NCBI GenBank assembly: GCA_964590255.1
Contig: CAZPYA010000003.1
Span: forward strand, 30,998-94,997
DNA: 64,000 nucleotides
DNA from: JAKIYB01 sp964590255
Lineage (GTDB): Bacteria; Armatimonadota; Hebobacteria; CAIYQO01
Direction: 5' to 3'
Under the pieces are notes generated by a model that saw only the letters and a program-made list of their open reading frames with translations, was not told the origin of the DNA and searched no databases. Shown here in pieces: positions 1-7,441 of the stretch; within the stretch, counting starts at the first letter, position 1; each line of letters opens with the position of its first letter. The position numbers and the translations under genes were made by a program.

Positions 1-564
1 CGCCCGCACGCCATCGGCAAGCTGCTGCCCTCGCTGGAATTCGCCGTGCTCGACCCGGCCACCGAGACACCGGTGTCGCCCGGCGCCGCGGGCATGCTGC
101 TGGTGCGCGGCCCGTCCATCTTCGGTGGCTACCTGGGCGACGCCCCCAGCCCCTTTGTCGACTACGACGGCAAAAGCTGGTATCGCACCGGCGACCTGGT
201 GCGACTGGGCGACGACGGCGTCTTCACCTTCGCCGGGCGGCTGAAGCGCTTCATCAAACTCGGCGGCGAAATGATCTCGCTGCCCGCCATCGAGTCCGCG
301 CTCCTCGAACGGCTGGGCTCCGCCGAGGACGACGGCCCCATCCTCGCCGTAGGCGCCACCGCCGACGAACGCCCGGAACTGGTGCTCTTCACCGTGAAGC
401 CCGTCGACCGCGAGGGCGCCAACGCCATCCTCCGCGACGCCGGCCTCTCCGCCCTGCACAATCTCCGCCGCGTCGAACCCGTGGACGCCATCCCCGTCCT
501 CGGCACCGGCAAGACCGACTACCGGGCCCTGCAGGGATTGCTGATGAATGAGGCGAAGACGTAA
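1..564 (+). CDS. AMP-forming acyl-CoA/acyl-ACP synthetase, C-terminal part
   Basis: The frame is open from base 1, so the start lies outside the window; 187 residues remain. The protein is the C-terminal third of an adenylate-forming enzyme, which activates a carboxylic acid with ATP and transfers it to CoA or acyl carrier protein. Visible family signatures are YRTGDLVRLGDDG (the Asp that contacts AMP ribose), the hinge region GRLKRFIKLGGEMIS, and TGKTDYRAL near the end, whose Lys is the usual adenylation catalytic residue. The FIKLGGEMIS form (KLGGE rather than KxRG) resembles acyl-ACP ligases of the Aas type more than acetyl-CoA synthetases, but the substrate cannot be read from this part. 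It ends just upstream of a palindromic repeat. Confidence 0.85.
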   Translation, partial: RPHAIGKLLPSLEFAVLDPATETPVSPGAAGMLLVRGPSIFGGYLGDAPSPFVDYDGKSWYRTGDLVRLGDDGVFTFAGRLKRFIKLGGEMISLPAIESALLERLGSAEDDGPILAVGATADERPELVLFTVKPVDREGANAILRDAGLSALHNLRRVEPVDAIPVLGTGKTDYRALQGLLMNEAKT

Positions 565-574
565 GATACTCAGT

Positions 575-695
575 AAAGCGGTGACTGACTGCGCATTACC
601 CTTGGCGATGCTGCCCGGTGCGCAAAACGGCAAGGCAATGCATGAGGCAGACACTTTCGCATCCGCATCAGTAATGCGTTGTCTGTCACCGCTTT
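575..695. repeat. Family C imperfect inverted repeat
   Basis: Arms at 575-599 and 671-695 are each 25 bases and differ at three positions (core GGTGACTGACTGCGC against GGTGACAGACAACGC read on the opposite strand). It starts 11 bases after the stop codon of the upstream gene, which suits a transcript-end hairpin. Related arms occur at 34599-34834, 38476-38497 and, degraded, at 58150-58170. Confidence 0.75.
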
Positions 696-737
696 TCCCT
701 GCGATCAAGAGGCGCGTTCGGTGCCGGTTCTGTGGGC

Positions 738-827
738 GGAAAAATGGTGACAGGAACCGTTTTCCGCTGCGCAGATAACCGGTAGCTGTGTCTGGACATA
801 GGAAAACGGTTGCTGGCACCATTTTTT
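738..827. repeat. Family A imperfect hairpin repeat, copy 1
   Basis: Arms at 738-765 and 801-827. The left core is ATGGTGACAGGAACCG; the right core read on the other strand is ATGGTGCCAGCAACCG, so two internal positions (A against G, G against G) stay unpaired. The same two mismatches recur in the copy at 30764-30852. It lies between the acyl-activating gene and gmhA. Confidence 0.8.
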
Positions 828-854
828 GCCGGTGCTGTTGTTTAGAGGTTTATC

Positions 855-1496
855 ATGCGCACATCACCCACCTCCCGCCTCATCGACCGCTATCCCGCCC
901 TCGCGCCGCTGGAGGCGGACATCTGCGCGGCGGCGGAGATGCTCATCGCGTGTTACCGGCGTGGCGGCAAGCTGCTGCTGTGCGGTAACGGCGGCAGCGC
1001 GTCGGACTGTCTGCATATCGCCGGGGAGTTGCTGAAAGGCTTTACCTCTACGCGACCGCTGGGTGATGCCGATCGCGCCGCCTTGACCGCGGCGTATGGC
1101 GACGAGGGAACGCGGCTGGGCCTGCTGCTGCAGCAGGGGCTGCCGGCTATCGCCTTGCCCGGCGCGCTGGCGCTCACCACCGCCATGGCCAACGACGTCG
1201 ACGCCGACCTCATTTATGCGCAAGGCGTGATGGCGCTGGGGACACCCGGCGACGTGCTGGTGTGCCTCAGTACCTCCGGCACCGCGCACAACGTCCTCGC
1301 CGCCGCCCGCGTCGCCCGCTGGCGCGGCCTCTCCATCCTCGGCCTCACCGGCAAAGGCGGCGGCCCGCTGGCCCCCCTCTGCGATCTCGCCCTCATCGCT
1401 CCCGGTGCCACCACCGCCGACATCCAGGAGTACCACCTACCCATCTACCACGCTCTGTGCGAAGCGGTCGAGGTGGCGATGTTCGGGGTGGGGTGA
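855..1496 (+). CDS. gmhA: SIS-domain phosphoheptose isomerase-like protein
   Basis: 213 residues, close to the roughly 190 usual for GmhA. GmhA isomerises sedoheptulose 7-phosphate to glycero-manno-heptose 7-phosphate, the first step of ADP- or GDP-heptose synthesis for surface polysaccharide. The SIS fold signature CGNGGSASDCLHIAGELLKGF-like stretch around residues 41-60 is the phosphate-binding loop of the GmhA/DiaA branch, followed by STSGTAHNV (second Ser/Thr loop) and the helix with QEYHLPIYHALCE, which carries the Glu and His positions of the active site. ATG 855 is preceded by an AGAGG ribosome site. No other heptose gene (HldE, GmhB) is in the window, so a DiaA-like regulatory role remains possible. 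Confidence 0.8.
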   Translation: MRTSPTSRLIDRYPALAPLEADICAAAEMLIACYRRGGKLLLCGNGGSASDCLHIAGELLKGFTSTRPLGDADRAALTAAYGDEGTRLGLLLQQGLPAIALPGALALTTAMANDVDADLIYAQGVMALGTPGDVLVCLSTSGTAHNVLAAARVARWRGLSILGLTGKGGGPLAPLCDLALIAPGATTADIQEYHLPIYHALCEAVEVAMFGVG

Positions 1497-1732
1497 CACA
1501 ACTCGACTTCTATTCCGGTTCCGCGTTGCTACCGTCTCCCGTGTGCGTGAGGATCGTGACTCCCGCCCGTCGGGGTGTCAGCCGTCTGCCGTCGCGGCGA
1601 CGGCCCGCCCCTCCGCCTCCGGAATCGCCCGCGCACCCGACGTTAGGGCGGGCCAACACCGCCCGCGGACACCCATACACACACAAGTGGGGGGAGAGGA
1701 AGCGGCCGGGTGGCTGTTGAAGTAGGGGACGT
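1497..1732. other. Intergenic region, no gene seen
   Basis: 236 bases between gmhA and the next gene. Open frames across it are GC-driven and lack a ribosome site or recognisable protein. AGTAGGGGA at 1721-1729 is the ribosome site of the downstream gene. No clear promoter was found. Confidence 0.5.
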
Positions 1733-2749
1733 ATGAGCATTGACATCGTGCGCGGGGTGTATGCGCATCCGGGGGCGTTCTGGGACACCGGGGCGCGGCT
1801 GGATGACTACGGGGTGAATGCCGTGTTCGTGCACGGCGGGTCGCTGGACGCGGCGACGGTGGCGCGGGCACGGGACGAGGGGTGCCGGGTCTTCGCCGAA
1901 TTTTCCACGCTGAACGGTGCCTACGGCAACTACGTGGCGGAGCATCCGGACGCCCATCCCATCGACGACCAGGGGAACCCGGCGCCGCCGGCGACGTGGT
2001 TCATGGGGGTCTGCCCCACCCATCGCGGCTTTCGCCAGTTCCGCATGGAGGCGCTGCACGAGTTGCTGGGCCGGCTAGAGCTGGACGGGGTGTGGATGGA
2101 CTATGTGCACTGGCACGCGCAGTTCGAGGACCCCTACCCGGTGTTCCTCAAAACCTGCTTCAACGACTGCTGCCTGGCGGCCTTTCAGCAGTGGGCGAAC
2201 GTGGAGGTGGCGGGCGCCACGGTGCCCGAGCGCGCGCGGTGGATCTTTCAGCACGCCGGGAAGGCGTGGGAGGACTGGCGCGTCTCGGTGATCGTCGACT
2301 GGGCGCGGGAGTTCCGCGCGGTGGTGAAGGCGGCGCGTCCCGACGCGCTGGTGGGCTGCTTCCACTGCGCCTGGAAGGACGAAGACCTGGGCGGGGTGCG
2401 CCGGCGCTGCCTGGGGCTGGACATCCACGCGCTTACCCCCTACGTCGACGTCTTCTCCCCCATGCCGTACCACGGCCGCTCGGGCAAATCGCCGGACTAC
2501 GTGCGCGATTACGTGGACTACTTCAGCACCCGCTACCCCGTGCAGACCGCGCCGGGGCAATACCCGCGCCTGTGGCCCATCGTGCAGGCCCACGACGACC
2601 CGCGGGTGAGCCCGGAGGAGTTCGAACAGGTGCTGCGCTACGGGCTGACCGGCAAAAGCACCGGTGTAATGATGTTCACCATCGCCAGCGTCGCCGCCGA
2701 CCCGGGGAAGATGGCGGCGATGCGGCGGGTGTATATGGAGTATGCATAA
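1733..2749 (+). CDS. Putative glycoside hydrolase-like TIM-barrel protein
   Basis: 338 residues, no signal peptide. The layout (GVNAVFVHGG at 25-36, a Gly/Ala-rich EFSTLNGAYGNYVAEHPD stretch, DGVWMDYVHWH at about 120-130, GCFHCAW at about 206) resembles the hypothetical glycosyl hydrolase-like (GHL) TIM barrels that are widespread in polysaccharide-degrading bacteria. The acidic residue in DGVWMDY sits at the end of a predicted barrel strand, where the acid/base residue normally is, but catalytic activity is not proven. The start ATG follows AGTAGGGGA. Its stop lies 11 bases before the next ATG, so the two genes are very probably co-transcribed. Confidence 0.65.
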   Translation: MSIDIVRGVYAHPGAFWDTGARLDDYGVNAVFVHGGSLDAATVARARDEGCRVFAEFSTLNGAYGNYVAEHPDAHPIDDQGNPAPPATWFMGVCPTHRGFRQFRMEALHELLGRLELDGVWMDYVHWHAQFEDPYPVFLKTCFNDCCLAAFQQWANVEVAGATVPERARWIFQHAGKAWEDWRVSVIVDWAREFRAVVKAARPDALVGCFHCAWKDEDLGGVRRRCLGLDIHALTPYVDVFSPMPYHGRSGKSPDYVRDYVDYFSTRYPVQTAPGQYPRLWPIVQAHDDPRVSPEEFEQVLRYGLTGKSTGVMMFTIASVAADPGKMAAMRRVYMEYA

Positions 2750-2760
2750 CGGAGGACCAG

Positions 2761-4242
2761 ATGGCGGAAAAGATGAGCGATCTACAGATCGGCTGGGCGT
2801 CCTGCGATCTTACGCCCGACCAACCCGTGCTGGTGGCGGGGCAGTTTCACGCGCGGGTGTCGGAGGGGGTGCTCGATCCGATTACCGCTACCGCGCTGGC
2901 GCTGGAGGGAGCGGACGGCACGCCGGTGATCCTGGTGAGTTGCGACGTGGTCGCCATTCCGGACGGGCTGCGCGACGCGGTGCGGGCGGAGGTCGCGGCG
3001 CGGCTGCCGGCGCTGGACCCGCGGGCGATCATCCTGAATGCCACCCACACGCACGCCGCGCCCGAGCTGCGCACGGCCGCGGATGTGCGGATACTGGGCG
3101 GCGGCACCATGTCGGTGTACCTGGGGGTGGCGCTGGCGGTGATGGCGCCCCAGGCGTATATCGAGACGATCGCGGCGCCGCGTATCGCCGACGCGGTCGC
3201 CCGCGCCTGGGCGGGACGCGCGCCCGGCGGCATCGGCTATGGCCTGGGGCACGCGGTGGTGGGGCATAACCGGCGCATTTGCTATGCCGACGGCGTCACG
3301 CGCATGTATGGCGACACCGACGATCCGCTGTTCAGCCATGTGGAAGGGTATGAAGATCACCGGACGCAGGTGCTGGCTACCTGGGACGCCGACGGGCGCC
3401 TCACCGGTCTTATTGTCAACGTCGCCTGCCCGTCGCAGGTGAGCGAACACGAATACCGGCTGAGCGCAGACTACTGGCACGAGACGCGCGTGGAACTGCG
3501 CCGCCGGCTGGGCGACGGCCTCTTCGTGCTGCCGCAGAATAGCACTGCGGGCGACCAGTCGCCGCACATTCTCATCGGCAAGCGTGCGGAGGAGCGGATG
3601 TGGCGGCTGCACGGCCGCACCCAGCGCGAGGACATCGCGGTGCGCATCGCCGACGCCGTCACCGCCGTGCTGCCCGCCATTGCGCGGGAGATCGACTGGG
3701 CGCCGGCGCTGGCGCATATCGTGGAGACGATTCCGCTGAGCCGACGCCAGTTAACCGAGGCAGACGTGCTGGCGGCGGAGGCGGAAAAGACGCGGCTGCA
3801 GGGCGAGTATCAGCGCCTGCTGGCCGAGTTGGAGGCGGACCCGTCGCTGCGCGCGCGGCCGCGCTGGTACGTGCCCATCACTAGCGCCTATCGCGGGATG
3901 GGCTGGAACGGCACGGTGGCGGAACGCTTCATCCGCCAGCACACCGAGCCATCGGTGCCGTTGGAGGTACATGCCGTGCGGCTGGGCGACGTGGCCTTCG
4001 CGACGAACCCCTTTGAGTTCTACCTGGACTACGGCCTGCAGATCACCGCGCGCAGCCGGGCGGTGCAGACCTTTCTGGTGCAGCACGTGGGCGGCGGTAC
4101 CTACCTGCCCTCACCGCGCGCGGTGGCCGGGCAAAGCTACGGCGCGGTGCCCGCCAGCACGCCCATCGGGCCGGAGGGCGGCCGTGAGTTGGTGGAGTGG
4201 TCGGTGGCGGCGATTAATGCGTTGATGGCGTTTACTTCCTGA
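2761..4242 (+). CDS. Neutral/alkaline ceramidase-like protein (N-terminal domain family)
   Basis: 493 residues from ATG 2761, which has GGAGG eight bases upstream; the open frame runs further upstream, inside the previous gene, without support. It belongs to the family of the N-terminal zinc domain of neutral ceramidase: GWASCDLTPD at the start, NATHTHAAPEL (zinc-binding His), GHNRRICYADG and NSTAGDQSPH. Neutral ceramidase cleaves the amide of ceramide, but bacterial relatives in sugar loci are mostly uncharacterised. No signal peptide is visible, unlike secreted ceramidases. A paralog at 43609-44955 shares every motif in the same order. It is second in an operon with the glycosidase-like gene, which suggests a sugar-linked amide or ester substrate; that is inference. 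Confidence 0.75.
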   Translation: MAEKMSDLQIGWASCDLTPDQPVLVAGQFHARVSEGVLDPITATALALEGADGTPVILVSCDVVAIPDGLRDAVRAEVAARLPALDPRAIILNATHTHAAPELRTAADVRILGGGTMSVYLGVALAVMAPQAYIETIAAPRIADAVARAWAGRAPGGIGYGLGHAVVGHNRRICYADGVTRMYGDTDDPLFSHVEGYEDHRTQVLATWDADGRLTGLIVNVACPSQVSEHEYRLSADYWHETRVELRRRLGDGLFVLPQNSTAGDQSPHILIGKRAEERMWRLHGRTQREDIAVRIADAVTAVLPAIAREIDWAPALAHIVETIPLSRRQLTEADVLAAEAEKTRLQGEYQRLLAELEADPSLRARPRWYVPITSAYRGMGWNGTVAERFIRQHTEPSVPLEVHAVRLGDVAFATNPFEFYLDYGLQITARSRAVQTFLVQHVGGGTYLPSPRAVAGQSYGAVPASTPIGPEGGRELVEWSVAAINALMAFTS

Positions 4243-4344
4243 TGATGTTTATAAATTATTTATCAATACGACCCGCAACCCGGAAGGCCAACGGACACAT
4301 GCAGCGAAATTCTCCGCCATCACGCAACTCAAGGAGCACCTCCC

Positions 4345-4749
4345 ATGGCTCTCATCACCTGGCGCGACAGCTACAGTGTCAAGGTGCCGTCCATTGACGA
4401 ACAGCACAAAAAACTCATCGATCTCATCAATAGGCTGCATGACGCGATGTCCAGCGGGCAGGGCAAAGCGGTGTTGGGCGGCGTCGTCGCGGAGTTGGTG
4501 GCGTATACCCGCACCCACTTCACCTATGAAGAGAGCCTGATGTCGCGGGCGATTTACCCGCAGTTGACCGCGCACCGGGCGGCCCACCGCTCGCTGATCG
4601 AGAAGGTGGGCGGCTTCACGGCGCAAGTCGGCGCGGACGCGACCACCACTATTGAAATGATGACATTCTTGCGCGGTTGGCTGATGGAGCATATCCAAAA
4701 AGAGGATATGGCCTACAGCGACAGCCTGGTGGCGAAGGGCATCCAATAG
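4345..4749 (+). CDS. Bacteriohemerythrin
   Basis: 134 residues, the typical length of a single-domain bacterial hemerythrin, a non-heme di-iron O2-binding four-helix bundle in the cytoplasm. All seven expected iron ligands are present: His21 (DEQHKKL), His58 and Glu62 (THFTYEE), His77 and His81 (AHRAAH), His116 and Asp121 (MEHIQKED). The ATG is preceded by AAGGAGC. It is a stand-alone gene between two unrelated loci and ends three bases from the 3' end of the opposing deacetylase. Likely roles are O2 storage or delivery, or sensing of O2/NO; nothing local distinguishes these. Confidence 0.93.
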   Translation: MALITWRDSYSVKVPSIDEQHKKLIDLINRLHDAMSSGQGKAVLGGVVAELVAYTRTHFTYEESLMSRAIYPQLTAHRAAHRSLIEKVGGFTAQVGADATTTIEMMTFLRGWLMEHIQKEDMAYSDSLVAKGIQ

Positions 4750-4752
4750 TCG

Positions 4753-6603
4753 TCACGGCGCGGTGTCCCACAGCACCGTCACCGGGATGGGCCCGGGCGT
4801 CACGTCGAGTTGAATGCTCCACGCGCCGGCCGTGTCGGTTACCGTGGCCGGCAGCAGCGTGGCGTCGCCCGAGCGGTAGGCCTGCACGTTGGCGGGCTGT
4901 GCCGCCAGCGGGCCGATGCGCACTGTGAGCGGGACGTTGTAGATCGCTAAATCCAGCGGCGTGCCCAGGGTGAAAGTGCAGCGGCCCGGTGCGTCCTCGG
5001 CGACGGCGAGTTGCGCCGTATCGCGCTCCAGCACGTAGCGACTGATGACGCCGAAGGTGTCGATCCAGGCGTCGCAGCCTTTCGCATAGGCGAGGTGGGC
5101 GCTCAGCACCTCGCGGCTGATGGGCAGATAGGTGGTGTCCGCCACGCCGTGCAATATAGGCACCAGCCAGCGGCGATTCGCCACCGCGCTATTCACCATG
5201 GCGTTCGCCTGGGCGGCGGTGAAGTCGGCGCCGCCGTAATTGACGTAGTCGCCCCGCAGCGCCACATGCGTGCGGTGGATGATCTCGTAGACGCGCGAGT
5301 TGCCAGCGGTGTGCGGCAGGGCGAAGCTCACCGGCGTCACGCCCAGCTTCTCGGCGATGAGCCGCGCATTCTCCTCCACCTGCACCGTCGCCTGCGCCGC
5401 GGTCAGCGTGCTCATATTCAGGTGATCCAGGCTATGGTTGCCCACCTCGTGCCCGCGAGCGAGCGCCGTTCGCCACTCCGCCCAACTCACTGAGTCGTAG
5501 TTGCCCGCGGTATCCGGCGTGTAGTGCCCCACGATGTTGAAGGTCGCGCGCAGGCCGTGCTGGTCGAAGATGGGCACGCCGTAGACATACTGGTTCTTTG
5601 TACCGTCGTCAAAGGTGTAGGAGACGGCGGCGGCGCGGTTGCCCTTAAACGGGGCAACCGTCACCTTCGTGGACGGCGTCTCGCCCGGATGGCGGATGAC
5701 TACCGTTTGTGTGTCGTACAGCTCTTTCACGGCGGTCGCGCCGTCGCGCGCCCAGACCAGCAGGCGGTACGCGCCGGCGGCGGTGGGCGTCCAGGTGCAG
5801 GTGGTGGCTGGGCTGAAGTCCTGCAGCACCGTCCATGTCCAGGCGCGGCCGGTCAGCGTGCCGGCGACGAATTGCATCTGTACGGCGCTGCCGCCGTAGG
5901 GCTTCGCGGTGAGTACGATGGGCGAGTGTATCTCGCGCGAGGCTGACGACAGGCTCAACGCCACGTCACCGAGCGGATCCGTGACACCGGTGACGGTGAA
6001 GGCCAGCGAGGCGATGCGCGGCGTGGCGTCGGGCGTAGCCGCATCACGGGCAGCCACCTCGAAGACATAGTTGCCGGCAGCGGATGGCGTCCATCGATAC
6101 GCTGGATCGGCGGCGTAGTCGCGCAGTATCACCCAGGTGGTGCCGGCGGCCGTCACCGTGCCATGCCAGAAACGATAGTGGAGATCAGCGCCGCCGGTGG
6201 GCGTCGCGGTGAGGGTGATGGGGGTGCTTTGTATCTGCGGCGACGGCGGGTCGGCAGCAAGGCGCACCCCGGACAGAGCGGGAGTGCCTGTCACCGTGTA
6301 GGCGATGGCTTTGTTGACCATCACGGCGTCATCGCGCGCGATAACCTCGATGATGTAGCTGCCCGCGCCGGGCGTCCAGCGGAAGACGGGATCGGCAGCG
6401 AAGTCGCGCGCCAGTGTCCAGGTGGTGGTGCCATTGACGGTGACGCCCAGCCAGAAGCTGTATAGCGCCGCCGATCCACCGACAGCCGTCGCGGTGCAGG
6501 TGATGGTGGCGCCCGCCGGATGGGGCCCGGCCGGGGTGGTCGCCAGTGTCACCGCTGCCAGTGCCGGCGTGCCGGTGATGGTATACGCGAGGGATTTGCT
6601 CAC
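4753..6603 (-). CDS. Polysaccharide deacetylase with Ig-like repeats, 3' portion (frameshifted)
   Basis: 616 residues readable from a GTG at 6603, but this is the downstream part of a longer gene. It holds three and a half Ig-like repeats of about 100 residues (recurring YxFWxGxTVNG, RDFAADP, RWTPGAG and EVIARD), then a NodB-type deacetylase domain: motif 1 SYTFDDGTKN, motif 2 GHEVGNHSLDH, and a diverged motif 3 (SFALPHTAGN). The Asp and His residues of motifs 1 and 2 bind the metal that hydrolyses N- or O-acetyl groups on polysaccharide. The signal peptide and the first repeat are in another frame at 6600-6971. Removing one unit of the 32-bp tandem duplication at 6616-6679 would give a continuous gene of 728 codons. 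Confidence 0.85.
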   Translation of the reverse strand: MSKSLAYTITGTPALAAVTLATTPAGPHPAGATITCTATAVGGSAALYSFWLGVTVNGTTTWTLARDFAADPVFRWTPGAGSYIIEVIARDDAVMVNKAIAYTVTGTPALSGVRLAADPPSPQIQSTPITLTATPTGGADLHYRFWHGTVTAAGTTWVILRDYAADPAYRWTPSAAGNYVFEVAARDAATPDATPRIASLAFTVTGVTDPLGDVALSLSSASREIHSPIVLTAKPYGGSAVQMQFVAGTLTGRAWTWTVLQDFSPATTCTWTPTAAGAYRLLVWARDGATAVKELYDTQTVVIRHPGETPSTKVTVAPFKGNRAAAVSYTFDDGTKNQYVYGVPIFDQHGLRATFNIVGHYTPDTAGNYDSVSWAEWRTALARGHEVGNHSLDHLNMSTLTAAQATVQVEENARLIAEKLGVTPVSFALPHTAGNSRVYEIIHRTHVALRGDYVNYGGADFTAAQANAMVNSAVANRRWLVPILHGVADTTYLPISREVLSAHLAYAKGCDAWIDTFGVISRYVLERDTAQLAVAEDAPGRCTFTLGTPLDLAIYNVPLTVRIGPLAAQPANVQAYRSGDATLLPATVTDTAGAWSIQLDVTPGPIPVTVLWDTAP

Positions 6604-6971
6604 CAGTCCGGTGGTTGCGGTGCCTTCGCGCGCGATGACTTCAATAATGCGGTGCCTTCGCGCGCGATGACTTCAATAATATAGTTGCCCGCGCCAGGCG
6701 TCCAGCGGAAGACGGGATCGACGGCGAAAGCGCGGACGACTTTCCAGGTGGTGGCGCCGTTGACGGTGGTGCCCAGCCAGTAGCAATACTGCACCGCGGT
6801 GCCACCGACGGCCGTGGCGGTGAGCGTGACGGTGGCACCGGACGGCTGCGGCGCGGGTGGGGTGACTGCCAATGTCACCCCGGTGAGGGCCGCGCCCCAC
6901 GCCAGGTGCGCCAGTAGCAACAGGCTCATCAGCAGCGTTGCCCGGCCACATGTTCCATCATGGAACCGCAT
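6600..6971 (-). CDS. Polysaccharide deacetylase, 5' fragment with signal peptide (frameshifted)
   Basis: 123 residues: a signal peptide (LLMSLLLLAHLAWGAA) and the first Ig-like repeat, ending a few residues after the 32-bp tandem duplication throws the frame. Residues up to IIEVIAREGTA match the repeats encoded downstream; the tail after that is out-of-frame. As it stands the product would be a short exported single-repeat peptide. It is either a recent loss-of-function allele, a reversible slippage switch, or an assembly error. Confidence 0.75.
   Translation of the reverse strand: MRFHDGTCGRATLLMSLLLLAHLAWGAALTGVTLAVTPPAPQPSGATVTLTATAVGGTAVQYCYWLGTTVNGATTWKVVRAFAVDPVFRWTPGAGNYIIEVIAREGTALLKSSRAKAPQPPDW
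6616..6679. repeat. 32-bp exact tandem duplication causing a frameshift
   Basis: Bases 6616-6647 and 6648-6679 are identical. The period is not a multiple of three. With one unit removed, 4753-6971 becomes a single frame of 2187 bases (729 codons including stop) and the protein reads through the expected repeat boundary. Confidence 0.9.
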
Positions 6972-7441
6972 CGTCGTCCCTCCTGGTCGTCCCCTATCAT
7001 CCGATGGGGGGAGATGGTGTGATGAGTATGCCGGATTACCGCTACAGGAGTGTCACAATACGCTGACGCGCAACCGCCGCGCCGGCTGCGCGAGGGCATG
7101 ATGTAGGAAAAAGCTGACTGTTTCCCCGGTCGATCCGCCGGATATCTTCCCGGCGATTCCGTGATCGATTTTCGCGCCATTCTCCGCCGTCTAGCCTCAT
7201 GCGCCGGGCGGATGCACGGCCACCGCCCGCCTCGCCCGCCAATCGACGGCAGTTTACAATAGAATGACTTCGTGTATAATAACTCATGTTTCTGCCCGGC
7301 GCTGGCTGCTGTCGGCGTAAACCGTGCGCAGCCGGCGCGGGCCGCGGTCATGGATGACGCGATGCATGAACCCGTATTTGACGTCAATGTCGCCGTTTCA
7401 ACCTTCACGATGACGGCGGCTATCATGAGGAGTTGTGATTC
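6972..7441. promoter_or_regulatory. Divergent intergenic region with promoter for the exopolysaccharide locus
   Basis: Between the divergent deacetylase and export genes. TTTACA at 7253-7258 and a perfect TATAAT at 7275-7280 with 16 bases between them form a good sigma-70-type promoter reading toward 7442. The leader would be about 155 bases, long enough for leader regulation, but no convincing riboswitch fold was recognised. The remaining sequence shows no gene. Confidence 0.6.

Noticed and set aside
548..778. Short open frame after the acyl-activating gene
   Set aside because: It is made of repeat families A and C and lacks a ribosome site or a recognisable protein.
1882..4242. A 786-codon frame starting inside the glycosidase-like gene
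   Set aside because: Only the part from ATG 2761 has a ribosome site and matches the ceramidase family; the upstream part is a shadow of the preceding gene.
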